Assembly: GCA_922989275.2 (NCBI GenBank)
Contig: OV277864.1
Span: forward strand, 4,464,001-4,528,000
Source of the DNA: Gari tellinella
Lineage: Eukaryota > Mollusca > Bivalvia > Cardiida > Psammobiidae
Length of the DNA: 64,000 nucleotides
Direction: 5' to 3'
Below the pieces are notes generated by a model. It was not told where the DNA came from. It ran no database searches and saw only the letters and a program-made list of their open reading frames with translations. A program made the translations under genes and the position numbers. Each line of letters starts with the position of its first letter. Positions within the stretch are counted from its first letter, which is position 1. Positions 9,743 through 20,213 of this stretch are shown here, piece after piece.

Positions 9743-9993
9743 TACAATTGAGAAAACGTTATTCTTTCCCAATAAATGCGTTTACACTAAAACTATTTTT
9801 TCCATTACAAACAGTTTGGAGCCTGGTCAGACGCCGGGTAACCCGGCGTCTGACCAGGCTCCAAACTGTTTGCCACTCAGATAAAAATAAAAAGTCAGAA
9901 TTGTAAAACAATTGCCATTTTCTACATTTTAATAGTTTGCGTTTGCGTTTCGTTTGCGTTTAAACGGGAAAGAATAACTTTTTCTCCACTGTA
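9743..9993 (+). mobile_element. Family A hairpin MITE
   Basis: TACAATTGAGAAAACG to TTTTCTCCACTGTA. The hairpin is perfect for over 25 bp per arm and carries a covarying change: left CCTGGTCAG pairs with right CTGACCAGG (9826/9854), where most copies have CCTGATCAG/CTGATCAGG. Confidence 0.88.
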
Positions 9994-10202
9994 CTTAATC
10001 ACCCTTGTCTTTTCGTTGTTCATAAAACATTTATCTGACCATCATTTTGAGGTGTATGACAAAATGTAAAGAGTAAAACCTTCTCCGAGAAATGCTGCAG
10101 TCTACACTACTTGAGACTACACTCAATTACACTGAGTTCTGACGGGTTATGTATACTAGTTTCATTTCAACCGTTCACCATCTTTAGTGGCTACAGTCCA
10201 TT

Positions 10203-10270
10203 ATGCAAACAGTTTGGATCCTGATCAGATACCGCCTAACGTATCACCCTATCAGGATCCAAAATGAATG
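10203..10270. repeat. Degenerate hairpin core
   Basis: GCAAACAGTTTGGATCC..CAGATACCGCCTAACGTATCACC..ATCAGGATCCAAA. The outer arms are intact and the right inner arm is mutated. Confidence 0.55.
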
Positions 10271-10376
10271 GCAATCATTGCAAGATGTATTCAAGCAACA
10301 TGTATTGTGACTAGCTTTAACGCAATGGTACAAACTACTCTATTAAGTTATTAACACATTATCCTATAAAAGGGAC

Positions 10377-10549
10377 ACGTGCAAACAGCCGCATTATGTG
10401 GCATCTAATCAGAGTCTAAACTGTTTGCTGATAGAAATTTGCACATAAAACAACACGAAAAAGAAAATGTTTACCAGGCATCACTTATATAAAAATTAGA
10501 CTACTCCAATATATAAGCATAAATTAATCCACTTGGCACAAATGGGTTC
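10377..10549 (+). mobile_element. Family E fragment
   Basis: GCAAACAGCCGCATTATGTGG is a hairpin missing the left inner arm. The normal E right part follows: CTGTTTGCTGATAGAAATT, CAGGCATCACTTAT, ACTCCAATATATAAGC and a decayed GGCACAAATGGGTTCA end. Confidence 0.65.
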
Positions 10550-10799
10550 ATGGCAATAGAAGAGTTAAAACAGACCATGGAATCTGGCGATGATAGAGTT
10601 ACAATGTAAAAGCTCTAGCGAGGCTATCATTAGGTACTTTCTTTGGGATTTTATATAGCTTAAAAGTGATTTGAGCTAGTTAAAGTAATACCATTCCTAA
10701 ATCTGTAGCCCTGAAATTACGTTACCGTCGTAGAGCAATAAAGCAACCAGGTTGTAAATGTAATAAACTAAGTTCGTTGAACTTTGCACGAAACTAGTA

Positions 10800-11110
10800 T
10801 TATAGATACATGTATGAGCCTAGCCATGAGAAAACCTGTCTTTTAGCATTTCAAAAAGTGTAGATCAAGACCAGCCGCCGAGTCTTAGACGCGACGGCTG
10901 GTCTTGATCTACTCTATTTTGGCACTCACAGTTATTATCTAAATCAATGTATTTACATGTAACAGTATAATCTACGGTATTTGATATTGTAGACAAACTC
11001 AGATGCAGAGCCCGTGATGACAACGGTGCTTGGTCTGTACAATGTTGCAATGCAATAAGGCAGGGTTTGTCTTGGCAATGCTCATATGTTTTATCCTTTA
11101 CCGGTATTAT
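10800..11110. repeat. Repeat I, copy 1, with its own hairpin
   Basis: The hairpin at 10860-10912 (GTAGATCAAGACCAGCC / GGCTGGTCTTGATCTAC) differs in sequence from the A-F cores. The flanks on both sides (GAGAAAACCTGTCTT; GAGCCCGTGATGACAACGGTGCTTGGTCTGTA; TGCAATGCAATAAGGC) match a second copy at 49.6-50.1 kb, so the unit is about 300 bp or more. Confidence 0.7.
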
Positions 11111-11533
11111 GCTAACCACAAATTGATAAAAAGAATTTTAAATTATATTTGATCCCGATCATAAACACTGACGTACATGTATGTACTATTGTTACAAAGA
11201 TAGGTACAATGCATTATGGAACATTCTGCTCTTTTTCAGTCAGCTCAAAGTTACCCTTTGCGTTGATATTGGAAACATTTCTTATGTTACATATTTTGAC
11301 TGTATAAAAGGTAACTATTTTCTATGGCGGAGGAATAAATTAAAGATGTAAAAAGACTAAAAATGTGGTGGTGAGTTACATCAAATATTTGCAATATTGA
11401 CTGCAGTTGCCTTTGCGATTGAAAGAAATAAGAAGTATGTATTCATATATTAATTTTATGTTTATATATTGTGTGAAAAAATGTGTTTCCTATGCATGAT
11501 GTATACATCTCAACTTGCGCAATATGTGACTGA

Positions 11534-11715
11534 AAACTAAGGTATGCTACATGGATCGTATAATGAGAATGAAGGAGTGGGTAAAAGTTCCGTTGCAACA
11601 AAATAACGATGCAGAAGACTGTAAACTAAGGTATGCTACATGAATCGTGTAATGTGAATGAAGGAATGGTTAAAGATTCCGTTGCAACATAATCATGATG
11701 CAGAAGACGTAATAA
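11534..11715. repeat. Two-unit tandem repeat, period about 89 bp
   Basis: AAACTAAGGTATGCTACATG at 11534 recurs at 11623. Both units continue through TTCCGTTGCAACA and GATGCAGAAGAC. The units are close to 90% alike by eye. Confidence 0.75.
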
Positions 11716-12123
11716 TTATTTTTCAATAAGCGCTTTTATAAATGCTAAAACTGATCTGTCAGTTGCAAACGAATTGGCGCCAGACAAGACGTCAGCAGGT
11801 GGCTGATCAGGCCCCAAAATGTTTGCTTCTCAGATTAGAAAATGTAGTCAAACGTTTTAAATAGCCATACGTTTTATACAATTATTGTATATTATTTGCG
11901 TAAACTTTCACTTACAAACGCTAAAACATTTATTTCCATTGCACACAGTTTGGAGCCAGAACAGGCGCCGGGTAACCCGGCGTCTGATCAGGTTCCAAAC
12001 GGTTTGCCACTCAGATTAACATGAATGTTCAGAATTGTCGAAATGCTGTCTTTGTCTACTACGTTTTATTGCTTTGCGTACGTTTGCTTTTAAACGGGAA
12101 AGAAGAACGTTTCCTCCACTGTA
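11705..12123 (+). mobile_element. Two adjacent family A remnants
   Basis: The first (about 11705-11905) has TTTTTCAATAAGCGCTTTT, a scrambled hairpin and GTTTGCTTCTCAGATTAG. The second (about 11915-12123) has ACACAGTTTGGAGCCAG, a CCGGGTAACCCGG apex, TGCCACTCAGATTAAC and the right terminus TTTCCTCCACTGTA. The second lacks its left end. Confidence 0.65.
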
Positions 12124-12268
12124 ATCAGTATAGAATAACACTACAATGTATCTCCACTGTACATCAGTGTAGGCCCTGACTATTCCAACAGGAACTTGGT
12201 AATGTCATAATTAAATCTGAACGAAAGGAACAATTGTCATCACTTGAATCGAATAACTCGTTTCCTGC

Positions 12269-12513
12269 TTAACCCTTTTCACTGCCGAAGTCGCAAAGAG
12301 TCTTCTTTGCAAACAGTTTTAATCCTGATCAGACGCCGCGTAACGCGGCGTTTGATCAGGATCCAAACTGTTTGACACTCTTATCGAATTTTCTTAAGTA
12401 ATACTACATTGAATCTTACTTGAAACGACATTGCAAACACTAATTTTGAAGCAGACGATAATAAAGCCATGAAGGGGTAAAACCCTCAAATTAATTTGGC
12501 GCCGAGAGGGTTA
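12269..12513 (+). mobile_element. Family B MITE, long subtype
   Basis: TTAACCCTTTTCACTGCCG, then a hairpin with GCCGCGTAACGCGGC apex, GACACTCTTATCG, AATTTTGAAGCAGACGAT and GAAGGGGTAAAACCC. It then extends through TTTGGCGCCGAGAGGGTTAA. The extension after GAAGGGG is shared with copies at 44878 and 47755 and defines a B subtype. Confidence 0.8.
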
Positions 12514-12649
12514 ACAATTCATAATTCATTTAAACCATGCTATATCGAAAACCAGTAAGCAAGGGAGAACACAAAAGCAGTACAATAAAATAAAGAAAAT
12601 TACAACTGCTGAACATTTTTAAGATTTATTTCAATTTGAGTAGAAAAAG

Positions 12650-12735
12650 GTTATCCGGCGTCTGGTCTGGCTCTAACCTGTTTGAAATGGGCATAAATGC
12701 TTATATCAGGGAAAAAAAGCACTTCCTCATTGTAA
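12650..12735 (-). mobile_element. One-armed family A fragment
   Basis: TTATCCGGCGTCTGGTCTGG begins exactly at the hairpin apex. CTGTTTGAAATGGGCATAAA and CTTCCTCATTGTA continue as an A right end. The other arm is gone. Confidence 0.55.
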
Positions 12736-12814
12736 CAGTCCTAAGAAGTCGTCTGATCAGAGTCATCTCTATATATTTTACATAACGACGCTTGCCGCTT
12801 TCCCAAAAATATGA

Positions 12815-13093
12815 CAATTATGTCCAACCTTTTCACGTCTGCAATATCGTCTGTTTAAAGTTGTTGTCTGCTGTTTTCCTCAAAGTTACATATTGGACTT
12901 TTTGACAGAAAAAAGCTTAATGACGAGTGACAAACAGCTTGAATTCAGAACAGACGCCGCGTTACGCGGCGTCTGATCTGGATTCTAGCTGTTTGCAAAA
13001 GTAAACCAATTTCCCTCCTTATAAGGACTCCCACTGTACAAAGAACACACTCTATTTCTCCCATTGGGTGTCGTTGTAGAGGGGCGCTTTACT
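12815..13093 (-). mobile_element. Family C MITE, left end missing
   Basis: Begins in TGCAATATCGTCTGTTTAA and carries an intact GCCGCGTTACGCGGC hairpin at about 12955-12970. It ends CCCATTGGGTGTCGTTGTAG with a damaged terminus (AGGGGCGCTTTA). Confidence 0.7.
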
Positions 13094-13673
13094 TATTTTC
13101 TGAAATGTTTTTCTAAACGAGTTCCTAAAATATTGCCAACATTTGCCATTTAGTAGTTCATTTAAAGAGTTCAGCATAAAATGAATTACAATTGTCATAG
13201 GGCATCCCTTCTAATGGTCGCCAACCATAGCCATGACTTTATTCGCTGTCTTAATAGCAATGCTGAAGAAAAAAATCCTTTTAACCGATTCACATAAACG
13301 ATTGCTTCCATTAATATTGTGTAACAGACATAAACCATAATGTTACCATTAAACTCGTGTTCCGTGGAAACATCAGAGTTTTATTGCAAAACCCTCTCTA
13401 TGCTAGAGACCAGATTATGTTTATGTTACATAGAGTGTAGACCCTGGTCAAAAAGCCCCTAAAACAATCCACTGAGCAAGGTTCACACTGTATGTTGAAC
13501 ATTTGAAATGTTTTTAAAATATTTTTTAAAAGTAGCTCTAATATCAGCATAAACAGATAATTGTTTAAAAATGGAAAAAAATCCATATGAAAAAATCATC
13601 ATAAAAAGGGTTAATACGTCTGGAATATCTTTCCTCTGGTGATAATTTATTTCCACTGCGAATTTTCCATTAC

Positions 13674-14640
13674 ACTCACAGACAGCAGAATGGACCTTAG
13701 GTCTCTTTATGACCCGCTTGGCCCATCATGTAAAATTTGATGTAAAACATTGGAAGTGCAGTCTCATCGCTTCACGCTAACATAATTACACGCACACTAA
13801 AAGTGGTAATCACCACCGGTATGACATTGTGCTGGTCACCTTCAAAATTCTCAGGAATTTCAACTCAACCCTATTGGCGCCAAATTATTGAGGATATTTT
13901 AATGCGGCGGATCCAAACTAGTTGCAAAGTCGACTTTATGCGACTACGGCGCCGAACGGTTAAATACAATCAAAACATGCATTTAAAGGCAACAGAAGAG
14001 AAGTCGTTACTGTTTTTCATTTTAAACGAAACTAAATGCAAACGCAATGTATTAAAATGAAGAAAATTACAGAATTTTGAAAACGATAACAGACTCAACT
14101 CAGACACTTTACAGACTTGGACCCGGGTCACCCGATGTCTGATCAGCTTCTATATTGTTTGCAAATGGCATTCTAGTATTAGCATGACGTTTTTATCAGA
14201 AAAGAATGTTTGCTACACTGTACAATCACAGGCAGCAGTTTTGGCATTGGGTCTCTTAATGACCGTCCTGGTCCATCATGTAACATTTGTTGTAAAATAT
14301 TCGAAGTGCAGTGTCATCGTTTAACGCGAACACCTTCACATTTATTTAAAATGAGATAATCATCACCGACATAATTATGCCGGTTTACTTCAACATTATG
14401 TGCAATTTCAACTTAAAATACAAAACATTAAAGCATTAAAAGACTATATAGGAGAAGACGTTTACAGTTTTACTGAATACAAGCACAATGCTTTAATATA
14501 CAGAGAAAAATTGACACTAAAAATCCCAAACCAAGTTGTTATCCGGCGTCTGATCTGGCGCCAAACTGTTTGCAATATGCATAATAGTTTAGGCATATGC
14601 GCGTATGTTAGGAAAGAATATATTCATCACTGTACAGCCA
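13674..14640. repeat. Diverged tandem duplication, period about 550 bp
   Basis: A 190-bp block (ACAGACAGCAGAATGGACC.., GCCCATCATGTAA, GAAGTGCAGTxTCATCG) at 13674 recurs at about 14222. Each copy is followed by an A-derived tail (GGCGCC, GTTTGCAAA, ending CACTGTACA), so the unit contains a decayed A MITE. Confidence 0.65.
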
Positions 14641-14647
14641 AACATTT

Positions 14648-14821
14648 ACAGTAAAACCTCTCTATTACGACCACTAAAATCAAGGCTAATTAATTGTATA
14701 ATCGACAGGTGACAGCTTAAAGCAAGATGACAGTAAAACAGAAAGCTCCTTTCCAGTCACCTGCCTTAAACAACTAATGATAAACATATTTTTGTGGTCG
14801 TAATAAAGAGGTTTTACTGTA
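14648..14821. mobile_element. Family G MITE with collapsed hairpin
   Basis: The left end is the best G terminus in the window, TACAGTAAAACCTCTC then TATTACGACCACT. The palindrome is cut short at AGAAAGCTCCTTTCCAGTCACC. The right end is GTGGTCGTAATAAAGAGG then TTTTACTGTA. Confidence 0.8.
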
Positions 14822-14954
14822 TTCAACAACTGAGCATAAGGATGCTGATACTCGTACTGGAGTCACAGTGAAAGATGCATGCTAAATGACAAAACAATGC
14901 ATTCACCTCCTATTCACTACCGTCATGCAATTAGTACTTGTTCATTACCTGATA

Positions 14955-15080
14955 TGGCGCCAAACTATTTGCAAAGGAATAAGCGCGTGTAAACAATAAT
15001 GTGCGATGTAGAAGTCACAACGTGCTAGAGCGGAGAAGACGTTATTCTTTCTCGTTTAAACCAAACAAAACTAAACAGCG
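14955..15080. mobile_element. Family A remnant
   Basis: GGCGCCAAACTATTTGCAAAGG, AAGCGCGTGTAAAC and GAGAAGACGTTATTCTTTCTCG, then TTTAAACCAAACAAAAC. The pieces are in an order that suggests two fragments joined. Confidence 0.45.
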
Positions 15081-15326
15081 AAAATGGCAGATTTTGAAAA
15101 TGTTCATTTAATCAACATCAGCTGGGTGCCAGATGCTAGCAAAATCACGTGCAATGGAAAGGAGTAACGTCTTATCGACTTTACAATCCTTCAATAAAGA
15201 GTCTAGACTTTTAACAGTACCCAAATAGGATGCCTTTTAAGACTCAATTAGAACAATTGAAGTAAATAAATGGAATGTGAGCGGTTAATAACACGTAGTG
15301 GTAAAAGCGCAGATCAGTCAATGAAC

Positions 15327-15568
15327 TTAAACCTATTTAAGCCTAGTGACTACTAAAGTGGACAATGGCAAACAGTGTAGACCCTGATGAGACGCCACGT
15401 CACGCGGCGTCTTATCAGGGTCTACACTGTTTGCATAATAATATGACATAATTTGCTGTATAGACAAACACTGCTGTGTCTTTAGATAACCCTTGTATAT
15501 CTGCAATAAAATCTTCCAGCAAGTATACAGGGAGAGTTCATTACAATACTCAGGCATAAATGGGTTAA
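15327..15568 (+). mobile_element. Family J hairpin MITE
   Basis: TTAAACCTATTTAAGCC to CAGGCATAAATGGGTTAA. The core is GCAAACAGTGTAGACCC.. with apex GCCACGTCACGCGGC and a mirrored right arm. The right flank (GATAACCCTTGTATATC, CCAGCAAGTATACAGG) recurs as a remnant near 46.6 kb. The last TTAA is shared with the abutting D element. Confidence 0.75.
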
Positions 15569-15816
15569 CCCATTACCCAATAAATACGCCTTTTTACGCC
15601 TATTATGTATTCATCTACTGAAGAAAATAGTTCCACTTTATACTGTCACAAATAAAAATCATAAGAAATATTTGCTATATTCTCGTAGACAATAGCTTAA
15701 AGCAGGCTGAAAGTAATGCAGAATGTGCCTTAAGGCACATTCTGCTTTACTTTAAACCTGCTTTAAGTGGTCACATATCTTCAAAACTAGAAACAGACGA
15801 TGGGGTAATGGGTTAA
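15565..15816 (-). mobile_element. Family D hairpin MITE
   Basis: TTAACCCATTACCCAATAAA to GATGGGGTAATGGGTTAA. The apex is GTGCCTTAAGGCAC. It abuts family J across one TTAA (15565-15568), so one inserted at the terminal TTAA of the other. Confidence 0.85.
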
Positions 15817-16139
15817 TTACATTGAATTAATATCATGAATGTTTAAATATTACTATACAGTATAGATACTTATGTTCATGATTCAGTCTTCTTTATAAAC
15901 ATAGACTTACACGCAGATTTTTGCAATGATCTGAATGTGTTTCTTCACATATTAACTAACAAATGTTGGAGGACGATATTCTGGCAGCTACAGAATTAAA
16001 ATTGACGATAACATTGGCGTGGAAAGGATTAACCAAAAGTTATCGTCTGCAGGTTGCAGTCCTAACCAATAATCAAGATAGGCATAAAGACCTCTTCAAG
16101 GTAGACTAAATAGTGATATTTAAGGTAGATGATGGGTTA

Positions 16140-16240
16140 ATGTAATTTGAAAGTAAAACAGAAAGCTCTAATAGGAGCTTTCTGCTTTACTTTCATATTT
16201 TTTTAAGTAAGCCATTTGCCTTAAACCCGAACAATATCAG
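16140..16240. mobile_element. Family G hairpin fragment
   Basis: GAAAGTAAAACAGAAAGC.. with apex AGCTCTAATAGGAGCT and the mirrored arm. No CAGT terminus on either side. Confidence 0.6.
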
Positions 16241-16247
16241 GTTGTAA

Positions 16248-16590
16248 TACAGTGCTCCCTCTCCACAACGACATTCAATGGGAGACACTAATTATGTGCG
16301 TTGTTCGGAGGGAGTCGTTCTAGGGAGGGAAATTGGCTTACATTTGCAGACAGCTAAACGCGGCGTCTGATCTGGATTCAAGTTGTTTGTCACTCGTCAT
16401 TATATTTATTTGATCAAAATCTCCACTTATACGTAATTTTGTGAATAAACAGCAGACGACAACTTTCAGCAGACGATATTACAGCAGTAAAAGTGTTATG
16501 CATAATTGTCCGGTTTAGGGAATTGCGGTAAGCGTCGTTGTATAGAGGGAGTCGTTGTTAGGAGGGCCGTTTTAGAAAGGGAACGCTGTA
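16248..16590 (+). mobile_element. Family C MITE with one-armed hairpin
   Basis: TACAGTGCTCCCTCTCC to GAAAGGGAACGCTGTA. The hairpin reads GACAGCTAAACGCGGCGTCTG, so the inner left arm is deleted up to the apex. The shared AGCAGACGACAACTTTCAGCAGACG segment is present. Confidence 0.85.
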
Positions 16591-16640
16591 GATAGATTCA
16601 CTGTACATGTATATTAATGTCCGTTCTGTAGGTCAATACA

Positions 16641-16889
16641 TACAGTGGAGAATCTGTTATTCTTTCCCAATAAACGCGTTTACGCTAAAACTATTATTTG
16701 CAGTGCAAACAGTTTGGAGCCAGATCAGACGCCGGGTAACCCGGCGTCTGATCAGGCTCCAAACTGTTTGCCACCAAGATAAACATGAAATATCAGATTG
16801 TCCAATAGTTGTTATTTTTTACGTTTTAGTGCTTTGCGTTTGCGTACGTTTGCGTTTAAACGGGAAAAAATAACAGATTCTCCACTGTA
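16641..16889 (+). mobile_element. Family A hairpin MITE
   Basis: Complete 249-bp copy, TACAGTGGAGAATCTG to CAGATTCTCCACTGTA. It belongs to the AATCTG-ended subtype, whose members (19234, 30469, 48332, 55497, 55910, 56932) are nearly identical, implying recent spread. Confidence 0.9.
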
Positions 16890-17031
16890 CACAATGTCGT
16901 CTGGTAAAGGTGTTATGGGTGTTATGAGACGCCAACTGTGGTGCGAGGTGCTATCATAAATACGTCCATAGAGTACAAAATGCTTTGACAGTTATATTAA
17001 ATGTTAGTGTAGCAATTTGGTGGGAATCATA

Positions 17032-17215
17032 TACAGTAAAACCTCTTTATTATGATTGCTTTCTTACGTTAAATGTCGATGTTTAATGGCAGGTTTGAAG
17101 TTAAAGCAAGATGAAAGTAAAATAGTAAACTCTTGTTGGAGTTTTCATCCTGATTTTCATCTTGCTTCTAGCTTTCACTTGGCAAACTTTATTCCTGAAT
17201 ACAACTATTCATAGA
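17032..17215. mobile_element. Decayed family G MITE
   Basis: TACAGTAAAACCTCTTTATTATG at the left and a palindrome around TAAAGCAAGATGAAAG / CTTTCATC.. with TTGTTGGAG at the apex. The right terminus is not recognisable. Confidence 0.6.
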
Positions 17216-17930
17216 TTGTTCCTAAATATACATATTAACAGAATTCGTAGACAAATGAGAAATATAGTGAAAAGACATGTTGATAAGTTCAGTTTGAATT
17301 AAGGCTTAATATAGCCACTCTTTGCATTTGTTAGCTTGCCGTTTTATGACAAGGATTAAAACACTCTGTAGTTAAATCTTTTGTATAGCCACAAACCATA
17401 TACTACTGCCTACAATGTACATACAAACTTTTACCTTTTAAATTGTGGTGGCTCCAGCAATCCTTGCCATAAAATGCAGCCTTTGGGATATATTTACCTG
17501 TACCAAGATAGAACCTCATGGGCCTAATTTGGATAACATTTATAAATGAGTATGACTCAATTCCCTGTACAGATGAAGAGAATGCAATGACAGGCCAAGT
17601 CATATTTCCGAGAACAAGGGCTCTATCAGCACTATGTGCTACTCACGCTGCAGTTATATCAAAGTCCAGATGTTTCTCAAGTAGTAGTCCAAAGATACAT
17701 TTGTAAGTATAATGACTATTTAATCATTGAATGCAATATTGTTCTGACGGGTATAAACAGGGCGCAGGCTAAATATTAATCAAAGAAATGAAGACATATT
17801 GAATCCTGTCAATGTCGAGTTCAACCATGTATTGCAAGTCTTTCGCAAACACTATATCGCTTGAGAAATGTGTTTGCAATTTTATACTAATTTCAATATT
17901 TTCAAAAAATTGTTAAGAAACTAATAATAC
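17216..17930. other. No supported feature
   Basis: AT-rich, with two overlapping opposite-strand open frames of about 62-66 codons at 17403-17706. Neither shows a domain or splice context, and no repeat family was recognised. Confidence 0.4.
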
Positions 17931-17934
17931 GAGT

Positions 17935-18070
17935 GCCAAACAGTTGGAATCATGATCTGATGCCGTGATACGCGGCGTCTGATCTGCATGGTTTCAAAGT
18001 CGACTTTAGTTCCAAGCGGCGACTGAACTTATTTGTTTTACACACTTAACACTATCGTCGCCGAAACAGA
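17935..18070 (-). mobile_element. Family B fragment
   Basis: GAGTGCCAAACAGTTGGAATC, the GATGCCGTGATACGCGGC apex, then TTTCAAAGTCGACTTTAG and CGGCGACTGAAC. No terminal TTAA was found. Confidence 0.5.
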
Positions 18071-18407
18071 AATGCTACTAAATGGAATAAATACTCGTTA
18101 CTTAGGCTAGGATTCAAATGGTTCAGTAGCGATTATTATTTGTCTAAACCCATATTATATGAACATATACAGAACATAATTTTATTTCAACTTGTACATA
18201 AACGTACCTCGTTGATACACACATTCTATATAATAGAATAACGGTCACCTAACATGCAACATTTCACATTCATCCAAACAGAGCAAATATCAAACAATGA
18301 AAATATAATTAAGTAGCTTAAACATGTAATGCAATGACTATATATATTTTTTAAGATAATCTTTATCGATATTTCATTAACAAATACGTGTACAAAATAC
18401 AAACTCT

Positions 18408-19060
18408 TGTTTTTTTTTTATTACCAATCAAGTAAAAAGTTTGAAATGAGTTTAATCTGTATTTCCGACTAACGAAGTGCGTCTACTAAGAGCAAACTTA
18501 ATAAATTTGGTAAGGTTGTTAAGTATAATTTTGTTAGTAGACTGCATCAACTGACAAAACTTTACGAAACTTGGTCTTATGTAGAAATATTTTTTTATAT
18601 ATTGTTTTCTTAAATCAGTGAAACTTGAACAAACCACTATGAAGTGATATTCATCTTCAATATCTCGCTTCCCACACATATCACAATATCTTTCATACCT
18701 CGGTAGACTATTTCTACCATATCTTCCAGTTTCTATTTTAAGAGGATGAGCAGACAGCCTTAATTTAGTAAGATAAAATCGTAGATTTTTAGGTAATATA
18801 TCCAAATATGGTTCAATTTCAAAATTTGATTTAAAATGTTTGTATGAAAATAAGACACCACTAGTAGCAATGTTTTCATTCCAAGATTGAATAAAACAAT
18901 ATATAGCTCTTCTTTTAAAGACAAAATGAAAAGATTTTGGATTAACATTCCTTGGGTTTTGCCAAACATATGCAAATCCATAATCCTCTAGCAACGATTT
19001 AACATTTGTAACCCAATTCTTTGACATTGGGTAGAATTGGACTAGTGTTATTAATTAGGG
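18408..19060 (-). mobile_element. 5'-truncated LINE (non-LTR retrotransposon)
   Basis: The coding tail described at 18452-19027 is followed, within 30-40 bases of its stop, by an A-run on the minus strand (T-run at 18410-18419). This fits a LINE 3' end. Upstream in frame the reading continues to a stop near 19058, where the 5' truncation probably lies. No target duplication was found. Confidence 0.7.
18452..19027 (-). CDS. C-terminal fragment of LINE reverse transcriptase ORF2
   Basis: A 191-codon open frame, the longest in the window. The middle has the LRLSAHPLKIETGRYGR block, then C-x2-C (CDMCGK), EDEYHFIVVC and a DLRKQYI segment. That order (LRxSxHxLxIExGRY, CxxC, ExExHFxxxC, YxxLR) is typical of the domain at the end of ORF2 in many animal LINEs. 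The catalytic YxDD region and endonuclease are absent, so this is a 5'-truncated dead copy. In-frame codons extend upstream of the ATG, so the ATG is not a true start. The frame is intact, suggesting fairly recent insertion. Confidence 0.8.
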   Translation of the reverse strand: MSKNWVTNVKSLLEDYGFAYVWQNPRNVNPKSFHFVFKRRAIYCFIQSWNENIATSGVLFSYKHFKSNFEIEPYLDILPKNLRFYLTKLRLSAHPLKIETGRYGRNSLPRYERYCDMCGKRDIEDEYHFIVVCSSFTDLRKQYIKKYFYIRPSFVKFCQLMQSTNKIILNNLTKFIKFALSRRTSLVGNTD

Positions 19061-19135
19061 TAACAATATCTATCATTATATTAACTTTAAGCCTGTGTTT
19101 CTTATCCCATGACCAGTGACCGTACATGTACATGT

Positions 19136-19556
19136 ATTATCGTCTGCATGAATATTGTTGTTTGCAATGGCGTTTCAAAGCCTGCATGACTGATCATATT
19201 TTGTGTAAGAGTATCAAACAGTTTGTATCCTGATACAGTGGAGAATCTGTTATTCTTTCCCAATAAACGCGTTTACGCTAAAACTATTATTTACAATACA
19301 AACAGTTGGGAGCCAGATCAGACGCAGGGTAACCTGGCGTCTGATCAGGCTCCAAACTGTTTGCCACCAAGATAAACATGAACTATCAGAATTGTCCAAA
19401 AGTTGTTCTTTGCTACGTTTTAGCGCTTTGCGTTTGCGTACGTTTGCGTTTAAACGGGAAAGAATAACAGATTCTCCACTGTAAGACGCCGCGTCACGCG
19501 GCGTCTGGTCGGGATACACACTTTTGTTAAGTCGATCTCAGTGACCAATGGCATTG
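19136..19556 (-). mobile_element. Family B MITE interrupted by an A element
   Basis: The left part has TATCGTCTGCATGAATATTG and GCGTTTCAAAG, then AGAGTATCAAACAGTTTGTATCC. After the A insertion the hairpin resumes at AGACGCCGCGTCACGCGGC and runs to GGGATACACAC, CAGTGACCAATGGC and ATTGAAAGGGTTAA. The A element lies inside one arm of the palindrome. Confidence 0.75.
19234..19483 (+). mobile_element. Family A hairpin MITE inside a B hairpin
   Basis: Complete 250-bp copy, flanked by TA on both sides. Removing it with one TA restores the host arm TATCCTGATAAGACGCCGCG, confirming the TA target duplication. Confidence 0.9.
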
Positions 19557-19719
19557 AAAGGGTTAATAATGAAAACCCATTATTATTAGTACATAAAGAA
19601 ATAAAAAATCCAGAATATAAAAGTACATGAACATGTATTTAGAAAAGTATCACATATTTTCATGAGTTATGAATATGGATCCTGATCAGTCTGATCCGAT
19701 TCCACAATGTTTGCAAACG

Positions 19720-19882
19720 ATGCAATTGTTTTTGACAATTCTGCCTATATCTACTCCTTTTAATATGAATGGCAAAGGTTTGGAGTCCGGCGTCTGATCT
19801 GGCTCCAAACTATTTGCAATGGAAATAATTGTTTTAGCGCAAACGCTTTTATTGGGATATGTAGTTGTTTTTGGTTGCATGT
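19720..19882 (-). mobile_element. One-armed family A fragment
   Basis: AATGGCAAAGGTTTGGAG joins directly to TCCGGCGTCTGATCTGG, so the inner left arm is lost. The AATGGAAATAATTGTTTTAGCG, AAACGCTTTTATTGGGA tail is typical of A. Confidence 0.6.
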
Positions 19883-20030
19883 CACCATTTTTGCACTGTT
19901 GTATAATTTGGAAATTGAGAGTTTCTTCATGTTAACAAAGTCACAAAGGAATTGAACTTCACAAATTAAAGTGAGATTATCCTTGCTTTAGAACAGATGA
20001 CTCCCATTCTGGATATTTGTTTTATTCGCT

Positions 20031-20213
20031 ATGGCTAAAAACAACACTTCACCCGTTTCGTTAGTTACATGTATATTGGTGCTACTTCTATGCTATGAAA
20101 TAGTTTCCTCTACAGAAAATGGCTTATACAACTGTTTAAAAATAGACGATAAAAAAATAGAACACCCATTTGTGCCCACGATACCATATATGGGACATAG
20201 GCAAACAGTGTAA
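20031..20213 (+). CDS. Short open frame with a signal-peptide-like start (speculative)
   Basis: A 60-codon frame. The ATG has G at -3 and +4. Residues 10-27 are strongly hydrophobic (SLVTCILVLLLCYEIVSS), then a polar stretch, resembling a secretory signal with a cleavage-like VSS-T. From about 20161 the frame runs into a family E MITE, so the last 17 codons are transposon sequence. It could be a first exon, a gene broken by the MITE, or chance. No donor site or homology was recognised. Confidence 0.18.
   Translation: MAKNNTSPVSLVTCILVLLLCYEIVSSTENGLYNCLKIDDKKIEHPFVPTIPYMGHRQTV

Noticed and set aside
16140..16200. Hairpins considered as rho-independent terminators
   Set aside because: The context is eukaryotic and transposon-derived. 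The stems are far longer than terminators and belong to MITE families.
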